From the NCBI GenBank assembly GCA_937886445.1, contig CALGBY010000109.1, positions 1 to 11,093 on the forward strand: a stretch of 11,093 bases of DNA, read 5' to 3'. Position numbers and translations under genes: made by a program. Below, piece after piece: positions 1 through 6,326 of this stretch. Numbering within the stretch: position 1 is the stretch's first letter; every line of letters begins with the position of its first letter. A model generated the notes under the pieces. The model was not told the DNA's origin, did no database searches, and was given only the letters and a program-made list of their open reading frames with translations. The DNA comes from an uncultured Clostridia bacterium. Its GTDB lineage: Bacteria; Bacillota; Clostridia; Christensenellales; Aristaeellaceae.

Positions 1-118
1 TTTCCCCTATTTAGGGGTTGACAAAGGTCATTACATATCAGAAACACACCCTAATACGATGCCGAATAAAAAATGTTACAACAGCGTCTGCTCATGGCAA
101 ACTCAGATGGTGAAAATC

Positions 119-172
119 AGCTGAATAAGTTGTTGTCAGCAAGAACCGTCCCGTTTGGAACCCCATTCAGCT
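119..172. repeat. 8-bp inverted repeat downstream of the peptide gene
   Basis: AGCTGAAT at 119-126 is the exact reverse complement of ATTCAGCT at 165-172, separated by 38 bases. It lies just past the stop codon of the minus-strand peptide gene. There is no T-run after it on the minus strand, so it is not a convincing intrinsic terminator. The rest of bases 1-178 shows only a short palindrome at 4-17 (CCCCTATTTAGGGG) and no gene that I can support. Confidence 0.25.
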
Positions 173-178
173 AAATTG

Positions 179-409
179 CTACTCGCAGTCTTTTACACAA
201 TTCCTATGGCAAATGAATGCAGCAAAGATACAGTCATTACGACGCGATTCATCGTCGGGAAAAGCTTCATCGCAAGAAATCATTTCCATTATCTCTTTTT
301 CATCGCATTCTGCTTTGCATTCTGCGAAAGACCCTCCCGCGGCCTTCTCCAGTTCTTCCTCGGTCAGATTCAGCTTCTGTAACAGTTCTTCCCTGGTGAT
401 TTTTTCCAT
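179..409 (-). CDS. Double-glycine leader, Cys-rich peptide (RiPP/bacteriocin-like precursor)
   Basis: A 76-residue peptide. Residues 1-26 look like a double-glycine leader: a charged amphipathic stretch ending in LTEEELEKAAGG, with cleavage expected after Gly26. Such leaders are removed by C39-peptidase ABC exporters in bacteriocin, lanthipeptide and Nif11-type pathways. The 50-residue core is acidic and has seven cysteines (31, 35, 46, 60, 67, 71, 75), including CxxxC at 31-35 and CxxxCxxxC at 67-75. The ATG at 407-409 is preceded on the minus strand by an AAAGGGA ribosome binding site about 6 bases away. No modification enzyme, C39 transporter or immunity gene is visible within the window, so it is either an orphan precursor or its partners lie to the left. 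I do not recognise the exact family. It could instead be a small secreted disulfide-rich protein or a non-RiPP peptide. The reading as a real gene is favoured by the leader, the ribosome binding site and the clean start. Confidence 0.7.
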   Translation of the reverse strand: MEKITREELLQKLNLTEEELEKAAGGSFAECKAECDEKEIMEMISCDEAFPDDESRRNDCIFAAFICHRNCVKDCE

Positions 410-436
410 GGTTGTTTCCCTTTCATATGATCACAG

Positions 437-468
437 CATATCCAATGATAATAATACCGCAAATGAGT
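437..468 (-). promoter_or_regulatory. Candidate promoter for the Cys-rich peptide gene
   Basis: Read on the minus strand, TTGACT (5 of 6 to TTGACA) is followed 15 bases later by TATCAT, then by the ribosome binding site and the peptide start. The spacer is shorter than the optimal 17. The -35 falls in the second, partial copy of the repeat end (453-470). Weak to moderate support. Confidence 0.3.
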
Positions 469-508
469 CAAAGACCAGTCCTTAAAACAATACCGCACAA
501 ATGAGTCA
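453..508. repeat. Short tandem duplication of the dispersed-repeat end
   Basis: AATACCGCAAATGAGTCA at 453-470 repeats the end of the dispersed element (AATACCGC-AC-AAATGAGTCA at 489-508), differing only by a 2-base deletion, with starts 36 bases apart. The duplicated unit sits between the main repeat copy and the peptide gene and supplies the candidate -35 box of that gene. Confidence 0.6.
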
Positions 509-603
509 GTATGATGGCGAGTGGATTTTTCATCAGATTCGCCTGCAGAAATCGAAGGTTTGCCGGCGTCAGTTTGAAGATCGTGTACGGCCGATCTTCA
601 AAC
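487..603 (-). repeat. Dispersed intergenic repeat, copy 1, with terminal hairpin
   Basis: Bases 487-579 match 11001-11093 with 82 of 93 identities and no gaps, in the same orientation. In copy 1 the match is followed by a perfect 12-bp hairpin: GTTTGAAGATCG at 572-583 and its reverse complement at 592-603, around an 8-base loop. On the minus strand the element reads hairpin first, then the 93-base body, then about 78 bases to the peptide start. No T-run follows the hairpin, so it is not a standard terminator. A reading frame runs open across it on the minus strand but has no supported start (see rejected items). The hairpin-bearing intergenic layout is REP-like; its identity is unknown to me. 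Confidence 0.75.
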
Positions 604-660
604 AGCCAAATAGTGCCGTATCCGGAAGGCCGGACATAAAAAGCCCGGTTGACCGTTCTG

Positions 661-2100
661 TTATATGACGGACATGATAAGCACAGCGAAAATGATTACG
701 GGCAGCACATAGGTGAGATACGGGCGTATCCACCGGGGAACCTTGATCCCGTTGCCCGCGTTGACCTCAGCTTCGTAATTCTTCCAGCCCCAGCCAAACC
801 TGGAAGTACAGAACAGAATATAGATCAGGGAACCGACAGGCAGCGCTAAATTGGATACCAGAAAATCCTCAAAGTCGCCGAAATTGCTGAGTCTCCCGCG
901 GGCGGGCGAGCTGGCCGCCAGCCAGACGGGCTTGCCGAAAACGGAATCTTTGAAGCAGTTGGCGCAGATGAACGGCAGGACCAGCACCATGATCAGCACC
1001 GCATTGATCAGCGCGATCTTCCGGCGGGAAAGCTTTGTCCACTCCAGCCAGAAGGACATAATGTTTTCAAACACGGCGACAACGGTGGACATGGCAGCAA
1101 AAACCATGAACAGGAAAAACAGCGTGCCGATAAACCGTCCGCCCGCCATGTTGTTGAAGACGGAAGAGATCGTGGTGAACAGGAAGGACGCGCCCACCGT
1201 GCCGGGCTCCTCCACAACGGTGGCCGCGCCGGGGTTTATGGTGAAGAACGCAGGGAACAGCAGAAGACCGCTCATCAGCGCCACAAATGTGTCCAGACCC
1301 ACAACGGTAAAGGTCTCGCCCAGCAGAGAACGTTCCTTTCCGATATAGGAACCGAAAATGGCAATGGAGCCGATGCCCAGCGAAAGCGTAAAGAACGCCT
1401 GCGACATGGCGGCGGAAATGACCTTGGAAACGCCGTAGAACTCAAGCCTCTCCACGTTGGGGATCAGATAGAAGGAAAGGCCTTCCTTCACGCCGTCCAT
1501 GGTGAAAGCATAGATGACCAGACCGATGATCAGGGCCAGCAGCGCCACCATCATCACCTTGGTGATCTTTTCAACGCCGTTTTGCAGGCCCAGCGCGCAG
1601 ATCGCAAAGCCCAGCACCACAACGATGGCGGTCACACCCACGTTAAGGCCGAAATCCGTTGCGATACCGCCGAACATTTTCCCCAGCGCCGCGCTGCCCT
1701 CCGCAGCGGAAAGCCCGGCGGTAACGGTGCTGATGGAGCCGGTAAGGTACCTCCAGAAATAGATCACGAACCAGCCCGTGATGCAGGTATAGAACATCAT
1801 GAGCAGATAATTACCGGCCACCCCCAGATATTTCATCAGGTGCCATTTCTGCCCCTTCTTTTCAAGCACATCAAAGGAATTGGCGATGGAGCGCTGGCTG
1901 CCGCGTCCGACGGCATATTCCGCGGTCATGACGGGGATACCGAGGATAACGAGGAAAATCAGATAGAACAAAAGGAAAAAACCTCCGCCGTAAGCGCCAC
2001 ACCAGATGGGAAAACGATAGACATTCCCAAGCCCGATGGCACAGCCGGCAGAGATCAGGATAAAGCCAAGCCGGGAGGAAAACTTTTCGCGGTTCTGCAC
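661..2100 (-). CDS. Sodium-dependent neurotransmitter:sodium symporter (NSS/SNF) family transporter
   Basis: A 479-residue polytopic inner-membrane protein of the LeuT-fold NSS family, which imports amino acids or related small molecules with Na+. TM1 carries the family signature GLGNVYRFP (residues 23-31), with Asn26 and Arg29 at the positions of LeuT Asn27 and Arg30. The usual Trp of WRFP is Tyr28, and the LeuT Asn21 position is Cys20. The AEYAVGRGS segment and the SLGIGSIAIFGSYI segment fit the expected TM2 end and the Na2-site helix. Length and hydrophobic pattern fit a full-length bacterial member with 11-12 membrane segments. The start is a GTG at 2098-2100, preceded on the minus strand by AGAAAGGA about 7-8 bases upstream. 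It appears to be a single-gene transcript from the promoter near 2208-2236, divergent from the WYL regulator. The substrate cannot be told from sequence. Confidence 0.95.
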   Translation of the reverse strand: MQNREKFSSRLGFILISAGCAIGLGNVYRFPIWCGAYGGGFFLLFYLIFLVILGIPVMTAEYAVGRGSQRSIANSFDVLEKKGQKWHLMKYLGVAGNYLLMMFYTCITGWFVIYFWRYLTGSISTVTAGLSAAEGSAALGKMFGGIATDFGLNVGVTAIVVVLGFAICALGLQNGVEKITKVMMVALLALIIGLVIYAFTMDGVKEGLSFYLIPNVERLEFYGVSKVISAAMSQAFFTLSLGIGSIAIFGSYIGKERSLLGETFTVVGLDTFVALMSGLLLFPAFFTINPGAATVVEEPGTVGASFLFTTISSVFNNMAGGRFIGTLFFLFMVFAAMSTVVAVFENIMSFWLEWTKLSRRKIALINAVLIMVLVLPFICANCFKDSVFGKPVWLAASSPARGRLSNFGDFEDFLVSNLALPVGSLIYILFCTSRFGWGWKNYEAEVNAGNGIKVPRWIRPYLTYVLPVIIFAVLIMSVI

Positions 2101-2207
2101 AAAATCAATCCTTTCTGCGTTCTGTTCGTGATCATGGCTGCCGCTTAGCCGGCTTTTCGTGTTCTCCGGAGAGCCTCCGCCGGCAGGGGCATTCTGCCAT
2201 ATCCGTT

Positions 2208-2236
2208 ATTATACACCATAGCGGTGAATATTTGAA
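2208..2236 (-). promoter_or_regulatory. Candidate sigma-A promoter of the NSS transporter
   Basis: On the minus strand, TTCAAA (2231-2236) and a perfect TATAAT (2208-2213) are separated by exactly 17 bases. Transcription would start near 2201 and give a leader of about 100 bases before the GTG start. The -10 is consensus; the -35 matches 4 of 6. Confidence 0.55.
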
Positions 2237-2501
2237 CAGGTTTCAAACAGATACCGGTATAACCGCTTCATAGCTCCGTTGACGCTCCGAAAGGAAAGCG
2301 GCACAATAATTGCAAAAGTGATCCGCCTGTCGGCGATCAATACAAGGGTATCCGGACATCATGTAATGCGCGGAGCGGGTAAAGACCGTTCATATCCGTA
2401 CTCAAAGCTGATGTGCCGGGGCAGAAATCCCCCGATTTCCGTCCCGGTACGTCATCCAGCCGATATGTACCGAAAATGTCGCATAAACTTTCAGAAACCA
2501 T

Positions 2502-2530
2502 TTGAATTGTAAGCACCGGAACTGTATAAT
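2502..2530 (+). promoter_or_regulatory. Sigma-A promoter of the first WYL regulator
   Basis: TTGAAT (2502-2507) and a perfect TATAAT (2525-2530) are 17 bases apart. The predicted transcription start (about 2537) falls on the GGAGG ribosome binding site (2537-2541), so the 5' leader would be only about 13 bases. This also argues against a translation start further upstream. Confidence 0.6.
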
Positions 2531-2549
2531 GGATGCGGAGGTGATGCCT

Positions 2550-3614
2550 GTGTCAGCGGTCCATACGAAAAAGATGCTGATTCTGGATATTCTGGAGGTG
2601 CTGAAGCGTCACACAGACGCCGAGCATCCCATGACGCAGAAAGAGATCATTGCCGCGCTGGATTTGGAGTACGGTCTTTCAGTCGACAGAAAAGCGGTAA
2701 AACGCAATCTGGAGGATCTGACGGACGCGGGCTATCCCATCCGCTGCGGCAGCGAAACGGCACGAACTTTTATTGATCTCAAAACCGGAGAAACCGAAGA
2801 GAACGTCATGGCATCCGATTTCTATTACGAGCATGACTTCTCTGACGGCGAATTGCGGCTGCTGATCGACAGCCTGCTCTTTTCCAAGCACATTCCCTGC
2901 AGCCAATGCAGGCAGCTGGTAGAAAAACTGGAAGGACTGTCCAACGACAAGTTCCGCAGCCGCGTGCGGCATATCCGCAGCATGCCGGAAAATCAGCCGG
3001 AGAATAAGCAGCTGTTCTATACCATTGAAATACTGGATGAAGCCATCAGCAAGCACAGGCAAGTGGAGATCACCTATAACGGCTACGGAACGGACCTGAA
3101 GCTGCATCCCCATTTGAACAGGGAGGGCAAGCCCCGGCGGCTGGTGCTGAACCCGTATCAGATCGCCGCGTCCAACGGGCTGTATTACCTGATCTGCAAC
3201 GCGGACAGTCATGACGATGTGGCCAATTACCGGGTGGACAGGATCACGGATATCAAATTGCTCGATACGCACGCGAAACCCATGCGGGATGTGCAGGGGC
3301 TGGAACACGGGCTCGATTTGCCCAAGCACATGGCGGAACACCTTTATATGTACCCCGGAAAGAGCGAGAGTGTGGTTTTCCGGGCGAAAAAGTATCTGCT
3401 CAACGACCTGGTCGACTGGTTCGGCAAGGAGATCCGCTTCAGCAATGAAACGGCGGATACCGTGGATTGCCGCGTGCACGTCAACCTGCAGGCCATGCGC
3501 ATGTGGTGTATGCAGTACGCGCTGCATGTGGAGGTGCTGGAACCGAAGGAGCTGAGGGAACAGCTTGAAGGGGACCTTCGGAACGCGCTGAAACAGTATA
3601 AGTCTAAAGCGTAA
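2550..3614 (+). CDS. WYL-domain transcriptional regulator (HTH-WYL-WCX)
   Basis: A cytoplasmic DNA-binding regulator of about 354 residues with the common three-part layout. Residues 9-65 form a winged helix-turn-helix, including SVDRKAVKRNLEDL and a wing around DAGYPI. A WYL domain covers about 155-240, with NGLYYLI (209-215) at the WYL motif and YRVDRI (227-232) at the conserved Arg-containing strand. A C-terminal WCX extension ends in EVLEPKELREQ. WYL domains sense nucleic acid or nucleotide ligands in some family members, and relatives such as BrxR and CapW repress phage-defence operons. I chose the GTG at 2550 because GGAGG lies 8 bases upstream, exactly the spacing in the paralogue at 6327. 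The in-frame ATG at 2544 is only 2 bases from GGAGG, and an upstream in-frame TTG lies inside the promoter. It is a paralogue of the regulator at 6327-7856, with matching blocks such as FYYEHDF, DGELRLL and VDRKAVKRNL. It lies 166 bases before the Nmad2/Nmad3 pair on the same strand. Confidence 0.9.
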   Translation: MSAVHTKKMLILDILEVLKRHTDAEHPMTQKEIIAALDLEYGLSVDRKAVKRNLEDLTDAGYPIRCGSETARTFIDLKTGETEENVMASDFYYEHDFSDGELRLLIDSLLFSKHIPCSQCRQLVEKLEGLSNDKFRSRVRHIRSMPENQPENKQLFYTIEILDEAISKHRQVEITYNGYGTDLKLHPHLNREGKPRRLVLNPYQIAASNGLYYLICNADSHDDVANYRVDRITDIKLLDTHAKPMRDVQGLEHGLDLPKHMAEHLYMYPGKSESVVFRAKKYLLNDLVDWFGKEIRFSNETADTVDCRVHVNLQAMRMWCMQYALHVEVLEPKELREQLEGDLRNALKQYKSKA

Positions 3615-3657
3615 TGTTTGATTGAAGATTTGATTATGACAATAGAAAAACGTACTA

Positions 3658-3740
3658 ATGCAGGCGATGCAGTACACTCTATATGTGGAAGTGCCGGAGC
3701 CAAAGGAACCGAGTGAATAACTGAAAACAGACATCAAGTA
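3658..3740 (+). pseudogene. Degenerate fragment of a WYL-regulator C-terminus
   Basis: Translated from 3664, the sequence reads AMQYTLYVEVPEPKEPSE, then a stop, then LKTDIK. This matches the C-terminal WCX end of the regulator just upstream (CMQYALHVEVLEPKELREQ...). It has an internal TAA at 3718-3720 and no start or upstream domains, so it is a relic. It suggests that a second regulator copy once lay between the intact regulator and the Nmad2-like gene, or that recombination used the regulator end as homology. Confidence 0.7.
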
Positions 3741-3780
3741 AAGCAATCTCAATAGAACATTATTTTAAAAGGAACGTGCT

Positions 3781-4488
3781 ATGAGTAATTCTCTTGAAAA
3801 TCGCATCTACTCCTATAGGTTAACATACTTTGATGGTACAGCCCCTTGTTACGATAATAATACGTTATCGCTTGCCATCTGTAAAAGAGATATGCGCCGA
3901 GTTATCGGTCGTGATTATCAAAAAATCACAGACAAAGGGGGCAGCATTTGGATTATTGGGTTAATTGGCAATGCTTTAAAAAGAGCGTCGGAATTTAGTA
4001 GTGATCTATATTCTGTTGATCAAGTGCTGTATGCAGCAAAAATAACAGAAATTAAGAAGTATAGCGAGTATTTCACTTCTTCAGAGCATCGAAAAGATAT
4101 GATTTATGAATGTGCTGAAGACGGGAAATACTGTTCCGGCGGAAAACACTTCAAACATAAAAAAAATGAGAGCATACACAGCGATGAATGGCTACAGGAC
4201 AGAGATTGGGATACGAAACATAATACCTCAGAAAAATTTGTTTTGCTGTCAGAAGAATACTTTTTTGTTGATCGCATACTGTCTGAAGAAATAAAGAATA
4301 TGGATTGTGGAGCGATATGGGCATCCGGCGTTGGGCACAGGAAATTCCCAGCAAATACTGATATACTGCAATTGCTGCAGGATAAGGCAAATGAATATAA
4401 GGAGAGCAGAAATACGGAAGTATTGCCAAAGAAGTTACAAAACCCGCGTAACTGTAAAGGATGTGGGAAAAAAGGAGGAAATTTATGA
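3781..4488 (+). CDS. Nmad2-like protein (nucleotide modification associated domain 2)
   Basis: A 235-residue soluble protein. The N-terminus follows the Nmad2 pattern: IYSYRLTYFDGTAP (9-22), then LSLAICKRDMRR (29-40), then a strand and glycine turn, GSIWIIGLIGNAL. The family normally shows a Y-x-Y start, an (A/G)P turn, an LA-x-CK block and a G-D/S-W-I-x-G block. The C-terminus ends in a Lys-rich NCKGCGKKGG tail. Nmad families were defined by comparative genomics around predicted nucleic-acid-modification systems; the chemistry of this member is not known. An AAAAGGA ribosome binding site lies upstream. The stop overlaps the next start by 4 bases (ATGA), implying translational coupling. The gene is clearly more AT-rich than its neighbours, with many AAA, ATA and TTT codons, which suggests acquisition from another genome. 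The family assignment is by motif recall. Confidence 0.7.
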   Translation: MSNSLENRIYSYRLTYFDGTAPCYDNNTLSLAICKRDMRRVIGRDYQKITDKGGSIWIIGLIGNALKRASEFSSDLYSVDQVLYAAKITEIKKYSEYFTSSEHRKDMIYECAEDGKYCSGGKHFKHKKNESIHSDEWLQDRDWDTKHNTSEKFVLLSEEYFFVDRILSEEIKNMDCGAIWASGVGHRKFPANTDILQLLQDKANEYKESRNTEVLPKKLQNPRNCKGCGKKGGNL

Positions 4489-5285
4489 AAATCATTCTTT
4501 CCAGAAAGGGGTTTGACAGCAGTTACGGAAAAGTTGCCAGCCCAATTCTATCCGGCGGAACAATGCTCTCTATGCCGATTCCCGCCGGAAACGAAGGAAG
4601 CAAAACGAAATTTACCGACTTGTCCTATGATGGGCAGAATTACCGGACGCTTCTGGAATCGTTAGGATATCCGAAGGATCAGGGAGAATGCTGCCATTTG
4701 GACCCCGATATCCGGGAGGAAATTCGTACCAACCCGATCCCGGATTGGAAGCCTGCCTTTGGGCAGGAGAAAGCAGCGCAATCCTATCTGCAAAAATGCG
4801 GCGTAGGTGAAGGTGATATCTTTCTCTTTTTCGGATGGTTCAAAAAGGCGAAAGCAGCTGATAAAAGTTTCTACGAGACAGGGAACTTACACGCCATCTA
4901 TGGATATTTACAGGTTGGGAAAATCATCACGGATGAAAAGGAGATTCGTGAACAGTATCCCTGGCATCCGCACAGCGAAGGAGGCTATGACAAGAACAAC
5001 ACACTCTACATTCCATCCGAACGACTCATTATTGACAGGACAGACTTTGGCAAGGGGTACGGAACGCTTGACTATCGGCAGGATCGTATACTGACCAAAG
5101 AGAACTTGACCCGTGCGCAATGGATCCCGCATCCTTTCCTGATGCCGGAGTATATATTAGGATGCAATCGCAAAAATACTTCAAAGAAAGATGCTCTGTA
5201 TTATCAAGGACAATGGCAGGAAGCTGTGTTTGATGGAGATCACGACCCCGGACTCATCGAATGGGTAAAGAAAATACTATCATAA
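4485..5285 (+). CDS. Nmad3-like protein (nucleotide modification associated domain 3)
   Basis: A 266-residue soluble protein strongly reminiscent of the Nmad3 family. It begins MKIILSRKGFDSSYGKVASP, followed by a PIP segment (31-33) and HLDPDIR (71-77). FGQEKAAQSYL begins at 92 and GDIFLFFGWF spans 110-119. LHAIYGYLQVGKII falls near 137-150, and PFLMPEYILG lies in the C-terminal third. These are the family's recurring blocks. Its biochemical activity is unknown to me; the name reflects association with predicted base or nucleotide modification genes. The ATG at 4485 is chosen because AAGGAGG lies 7 bases upstream; an in-frame ATG at 4461 precedes that ribosome binding site and lacks its own. 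The start overlaps the Nmad2-like stop by 4 bases, so the two are probably made in fixed ratio and may interact. A strong terminator follows at 5318. GC is intermediate between the Nmad2-like gene and the rest of the window. Confidence 0.75.
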   Translation: MKIILSRKGFDSSYGKVASPILSGGTMLSMPIPAGNEGSKTKFTDLSYDGQNYRTLLESLGYPKDQGECCHLDPDIREEIRTNPIPDWKPAFGQEKAAQSYLQKCGVGEGDIFLFFGWFKKAKAADKSFYETGNLHAIYGYLQVGKIITDEKEIREQYPWHPHSEGGYDKNNTLYIPSERLIIDRTDFGKGYGTLDYRQDRILTKENLTRAQWIPHPFLMPEYILGCNRKNTSKKDALYYQGQWQEAVFDGDHDPGLIEWVKKILS

Positions 5286-5317
5286 TATTTAAGCAGAACA
5301 CGCCAAGTACTTACGTG

Positions 5318-5346
5318 CCCCGGCATTGCGCCGGGGATTTTCATTT
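5318..5346 (+). terminator. Rho-independent terminator after the Nmad pair
   Basis: CCCCGGC (5318-5324) pairs perfectly with GCCGGGG (5330-5336) around a 5-base loop, followed by ATTTTCATTT. It lies 33 bases after the Nmad3-like stop, so it ends that transcript and separates it from the phosphatase gene. Confidence 0.8.
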
Positions 5347-5389
5347 GGCGGCCAGCACCATTGATGTGCCAAAAACGGTACATTGAAAA

Positions 5390-5398
5390 TGGTATATT
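5390..5398 (+). promoter_or_regulatory. Candidate extended -10 promoter of the metallophosphatase
   Basis: TGGTATATT at 5390-5398 fits the TGn-TATAAT extended -10 form and lies between the terminator and the phosphatase ribosome binding site. No good -35 stands 17 bases upstream, so the call is tentative. Confidence 0.35.
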
Positions 5399-5454
5399 AT
5401 TGATGCGAACGGGGAAGGAAAACAATCCCATGAAATGAACGGAGGGAGATCGGC

Positions 5455-6168
5455 ATGATTTATGTAACCGGCGACCTGCACGGCTATCCAAAGGACAAGT
5501 TCCTGCGGTTTCTTTCCGGCACCGGCTTTTCCAAGCAGGATCAGTTGTATGTCCTCGGCAATGTGATTGACCGGAACGGCGACGGCGGCATCGAAATGCT
5601 GCAGTGGATCATGCGGCAGCCCAATGTGCATTTTCTGCAGGGGAATCATGAGGAGATGCTGCTGAAGTGCGAATTCCTGTTTGAAGAAATTACCGATGAC
5701 GCCATTGACAGCATGACCGGCGAGGAACTGGAAGCCTTCCTCAACTGGTCCTCCAACGGCGCGGCGCCGACGCTGCGGTCCCTGCGGGCGCTGAACGAAA
5801 AGGAGCCAGAAGCCCTGCGGGAAATGCTGGATTTCCTCGCGTTCGCTCCCCTGTACGATGTGCTGACCGTGAACGGAAAGCGCTATATCCTCACCCACGC
5901 CGGGCTGGGGCATTATGAGCCCGGAAAAGAACTGTACGACTATGACACGGATGATCTGCTGTGGTTCAGGCCGGAGTTGACCACCCGCTATGATGAGGGC
6001 GCGACCGTAATTTTCGGTCATACCCCCGTTGCCGCCTTCGGGACCGGATCTGAAGACCGGATGCTGAAAACCGACACGTGGATCGATATCGATACCGGCG
6101 CCGCCCATGGCGGGGACCCCATGCTGCTGCGTCTGGACGATGAAAAGGCGTTCTACATGAAGGAATGA
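5455..6168 (+). CDS. Calcineurin-like metallophosphatase (Ser/Thr phosphatase / ApaH-like family)
   Basis: A 237-residue cytoplasmic enzyme of the dinuclear metallophosphoesterase fold. Family members hydrolyse phosphoprotein, Ap4A or related phosphoesters. Motifs in order are GDLHG (6-10, metal ligands Asp7 and His9), GNVIDRN (35-41), GNHE (63-66), THAG with His148, and GHTP with His189. In the usual GDxxDRG motif the first Asp bridges the two metals. Here it is Asn36 (codon AAT), and the final Gly is Asn41. A single base change would explain the Asp-to-Asn difference. The enzyme may be weakened or inactive, or may use a modified metal site; all other ligands are present. The start is supported by GGAGGGA 7 bases upstream. 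It lies after the terminator of the Nmad pair, so it may be transcribed separately, and it is 158 bases before the WYL-LRR regulator. The substrate cannot be inferred. Confidence 0.9.
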   Translation: MIYVTGDLHGYPKDKFLRFLSGTGFSKQDQLYVLGNVIDRNGDGGIEMLQWIMRQPNVHFLQGNHEEMLLKCEFLFEEITDDAIDSMTGEELEAFLNWSSNGAAPTLRSLRALNEKEPEALREMLDFLAFAPLYDVLTVNGKRYILTHAGLGHYEPGKELYDYDTDDLLWFRPELTTRYDEGATVIFGHTPVAAFGTGSEDRMLKTDTWIDIDTGAAHGGDPMLLRLDDEKAFYMKE

Positions 6169-6270
6169 AATGAACGGCAGGAAAAAATTTGTTGAACATA
6201 TGATTGCAAGTCCATGAAGATCATTTGGCTTGACAAACATGATCCGGAAAACAAACAGACCGCTCTGTGA

Positions 6271-6283
6271 ATATCCGGAATAT
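6271..6283. promoter_or_regulatory. Imperfect palindrome upstream of the second WYL regulator
   Basis: ATATCCGGAATAT is symmetric about its central base except for one pair. It lies about 45 bases before the start codon of the WYL-LRR regulator, with a related ATCCGGAA at 6242-6249. It could be an autoregulatory operator. A TTGACA at 6230-6235 lies upstream, but I find no matching -10 at normal spacing. Confidence 0.25.
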
Positions 6284-6326
6284 GGACGCAACAGTGACAA
6301 ATCAAAATTTCTCGGAGGTGAAATAC

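Larger units (their letters stand above)
2101..2549. other. Divergent intergenic region between transporter and regulator
   Basis: About 450 bases without a supported gene. On the transporter side it holds a promoter (2208-2236) and a leader with GCCGGC at 2148-2153 and again at 2179-2184, flanking the perfect palindrome TCTCCGGAGA at 2163-2172. On the regulator side it holds a near-consensus promoter (2502-2530) and the regulator's ribosome binding site. A TTGACG at 2279-2284 followed 17 bases later by CACAAT is a weak additional promoter-like pair. I see no tRNA, riboswitch class or T-box that I can name. Confidence 0.6.

Noticed and set aside
1..30. TTGACA at 18-23 and the palindrome CCCCTATTTAGGGG as promoter or terminator
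   Set aside because: No -10 box stands at normal spacing after TTGACA, and the hairpin has no T-run on either strand.
468..660. Minus-strand open frame across the repeat and hairpin (reading TIWLFEDRPYTIFKLTP and onward)
   Set aside because: The frame is open in both repeat copies, but there is no credible start or ribosome binding site. Of the 11 differences between copies only 4 are synonymous and 7 change the residue, so there is no sign of selection on a protein.
625..660. Possible terminator after the NSS transporter (minus strand, CGGTCAACCGGGCTTTTT)
   Set aside because: The only stem is 4 base pairs with a 2-base loop, too weak to call even with the T-run that follows.
2279..2512. 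Plus-strand open frame in the transporter-regulator gap
   Set aside because: It begins at TTG without a ribosome binding site, has no recognisable domain, and runs into the promoter of the WYL regulator.
2679..3752. Long minus-strand open frame opposite the first WYL regulator
   Set aside because: It is antisense to a well-supported gene with clear motifs, and its composition is typical of a shadow frame.
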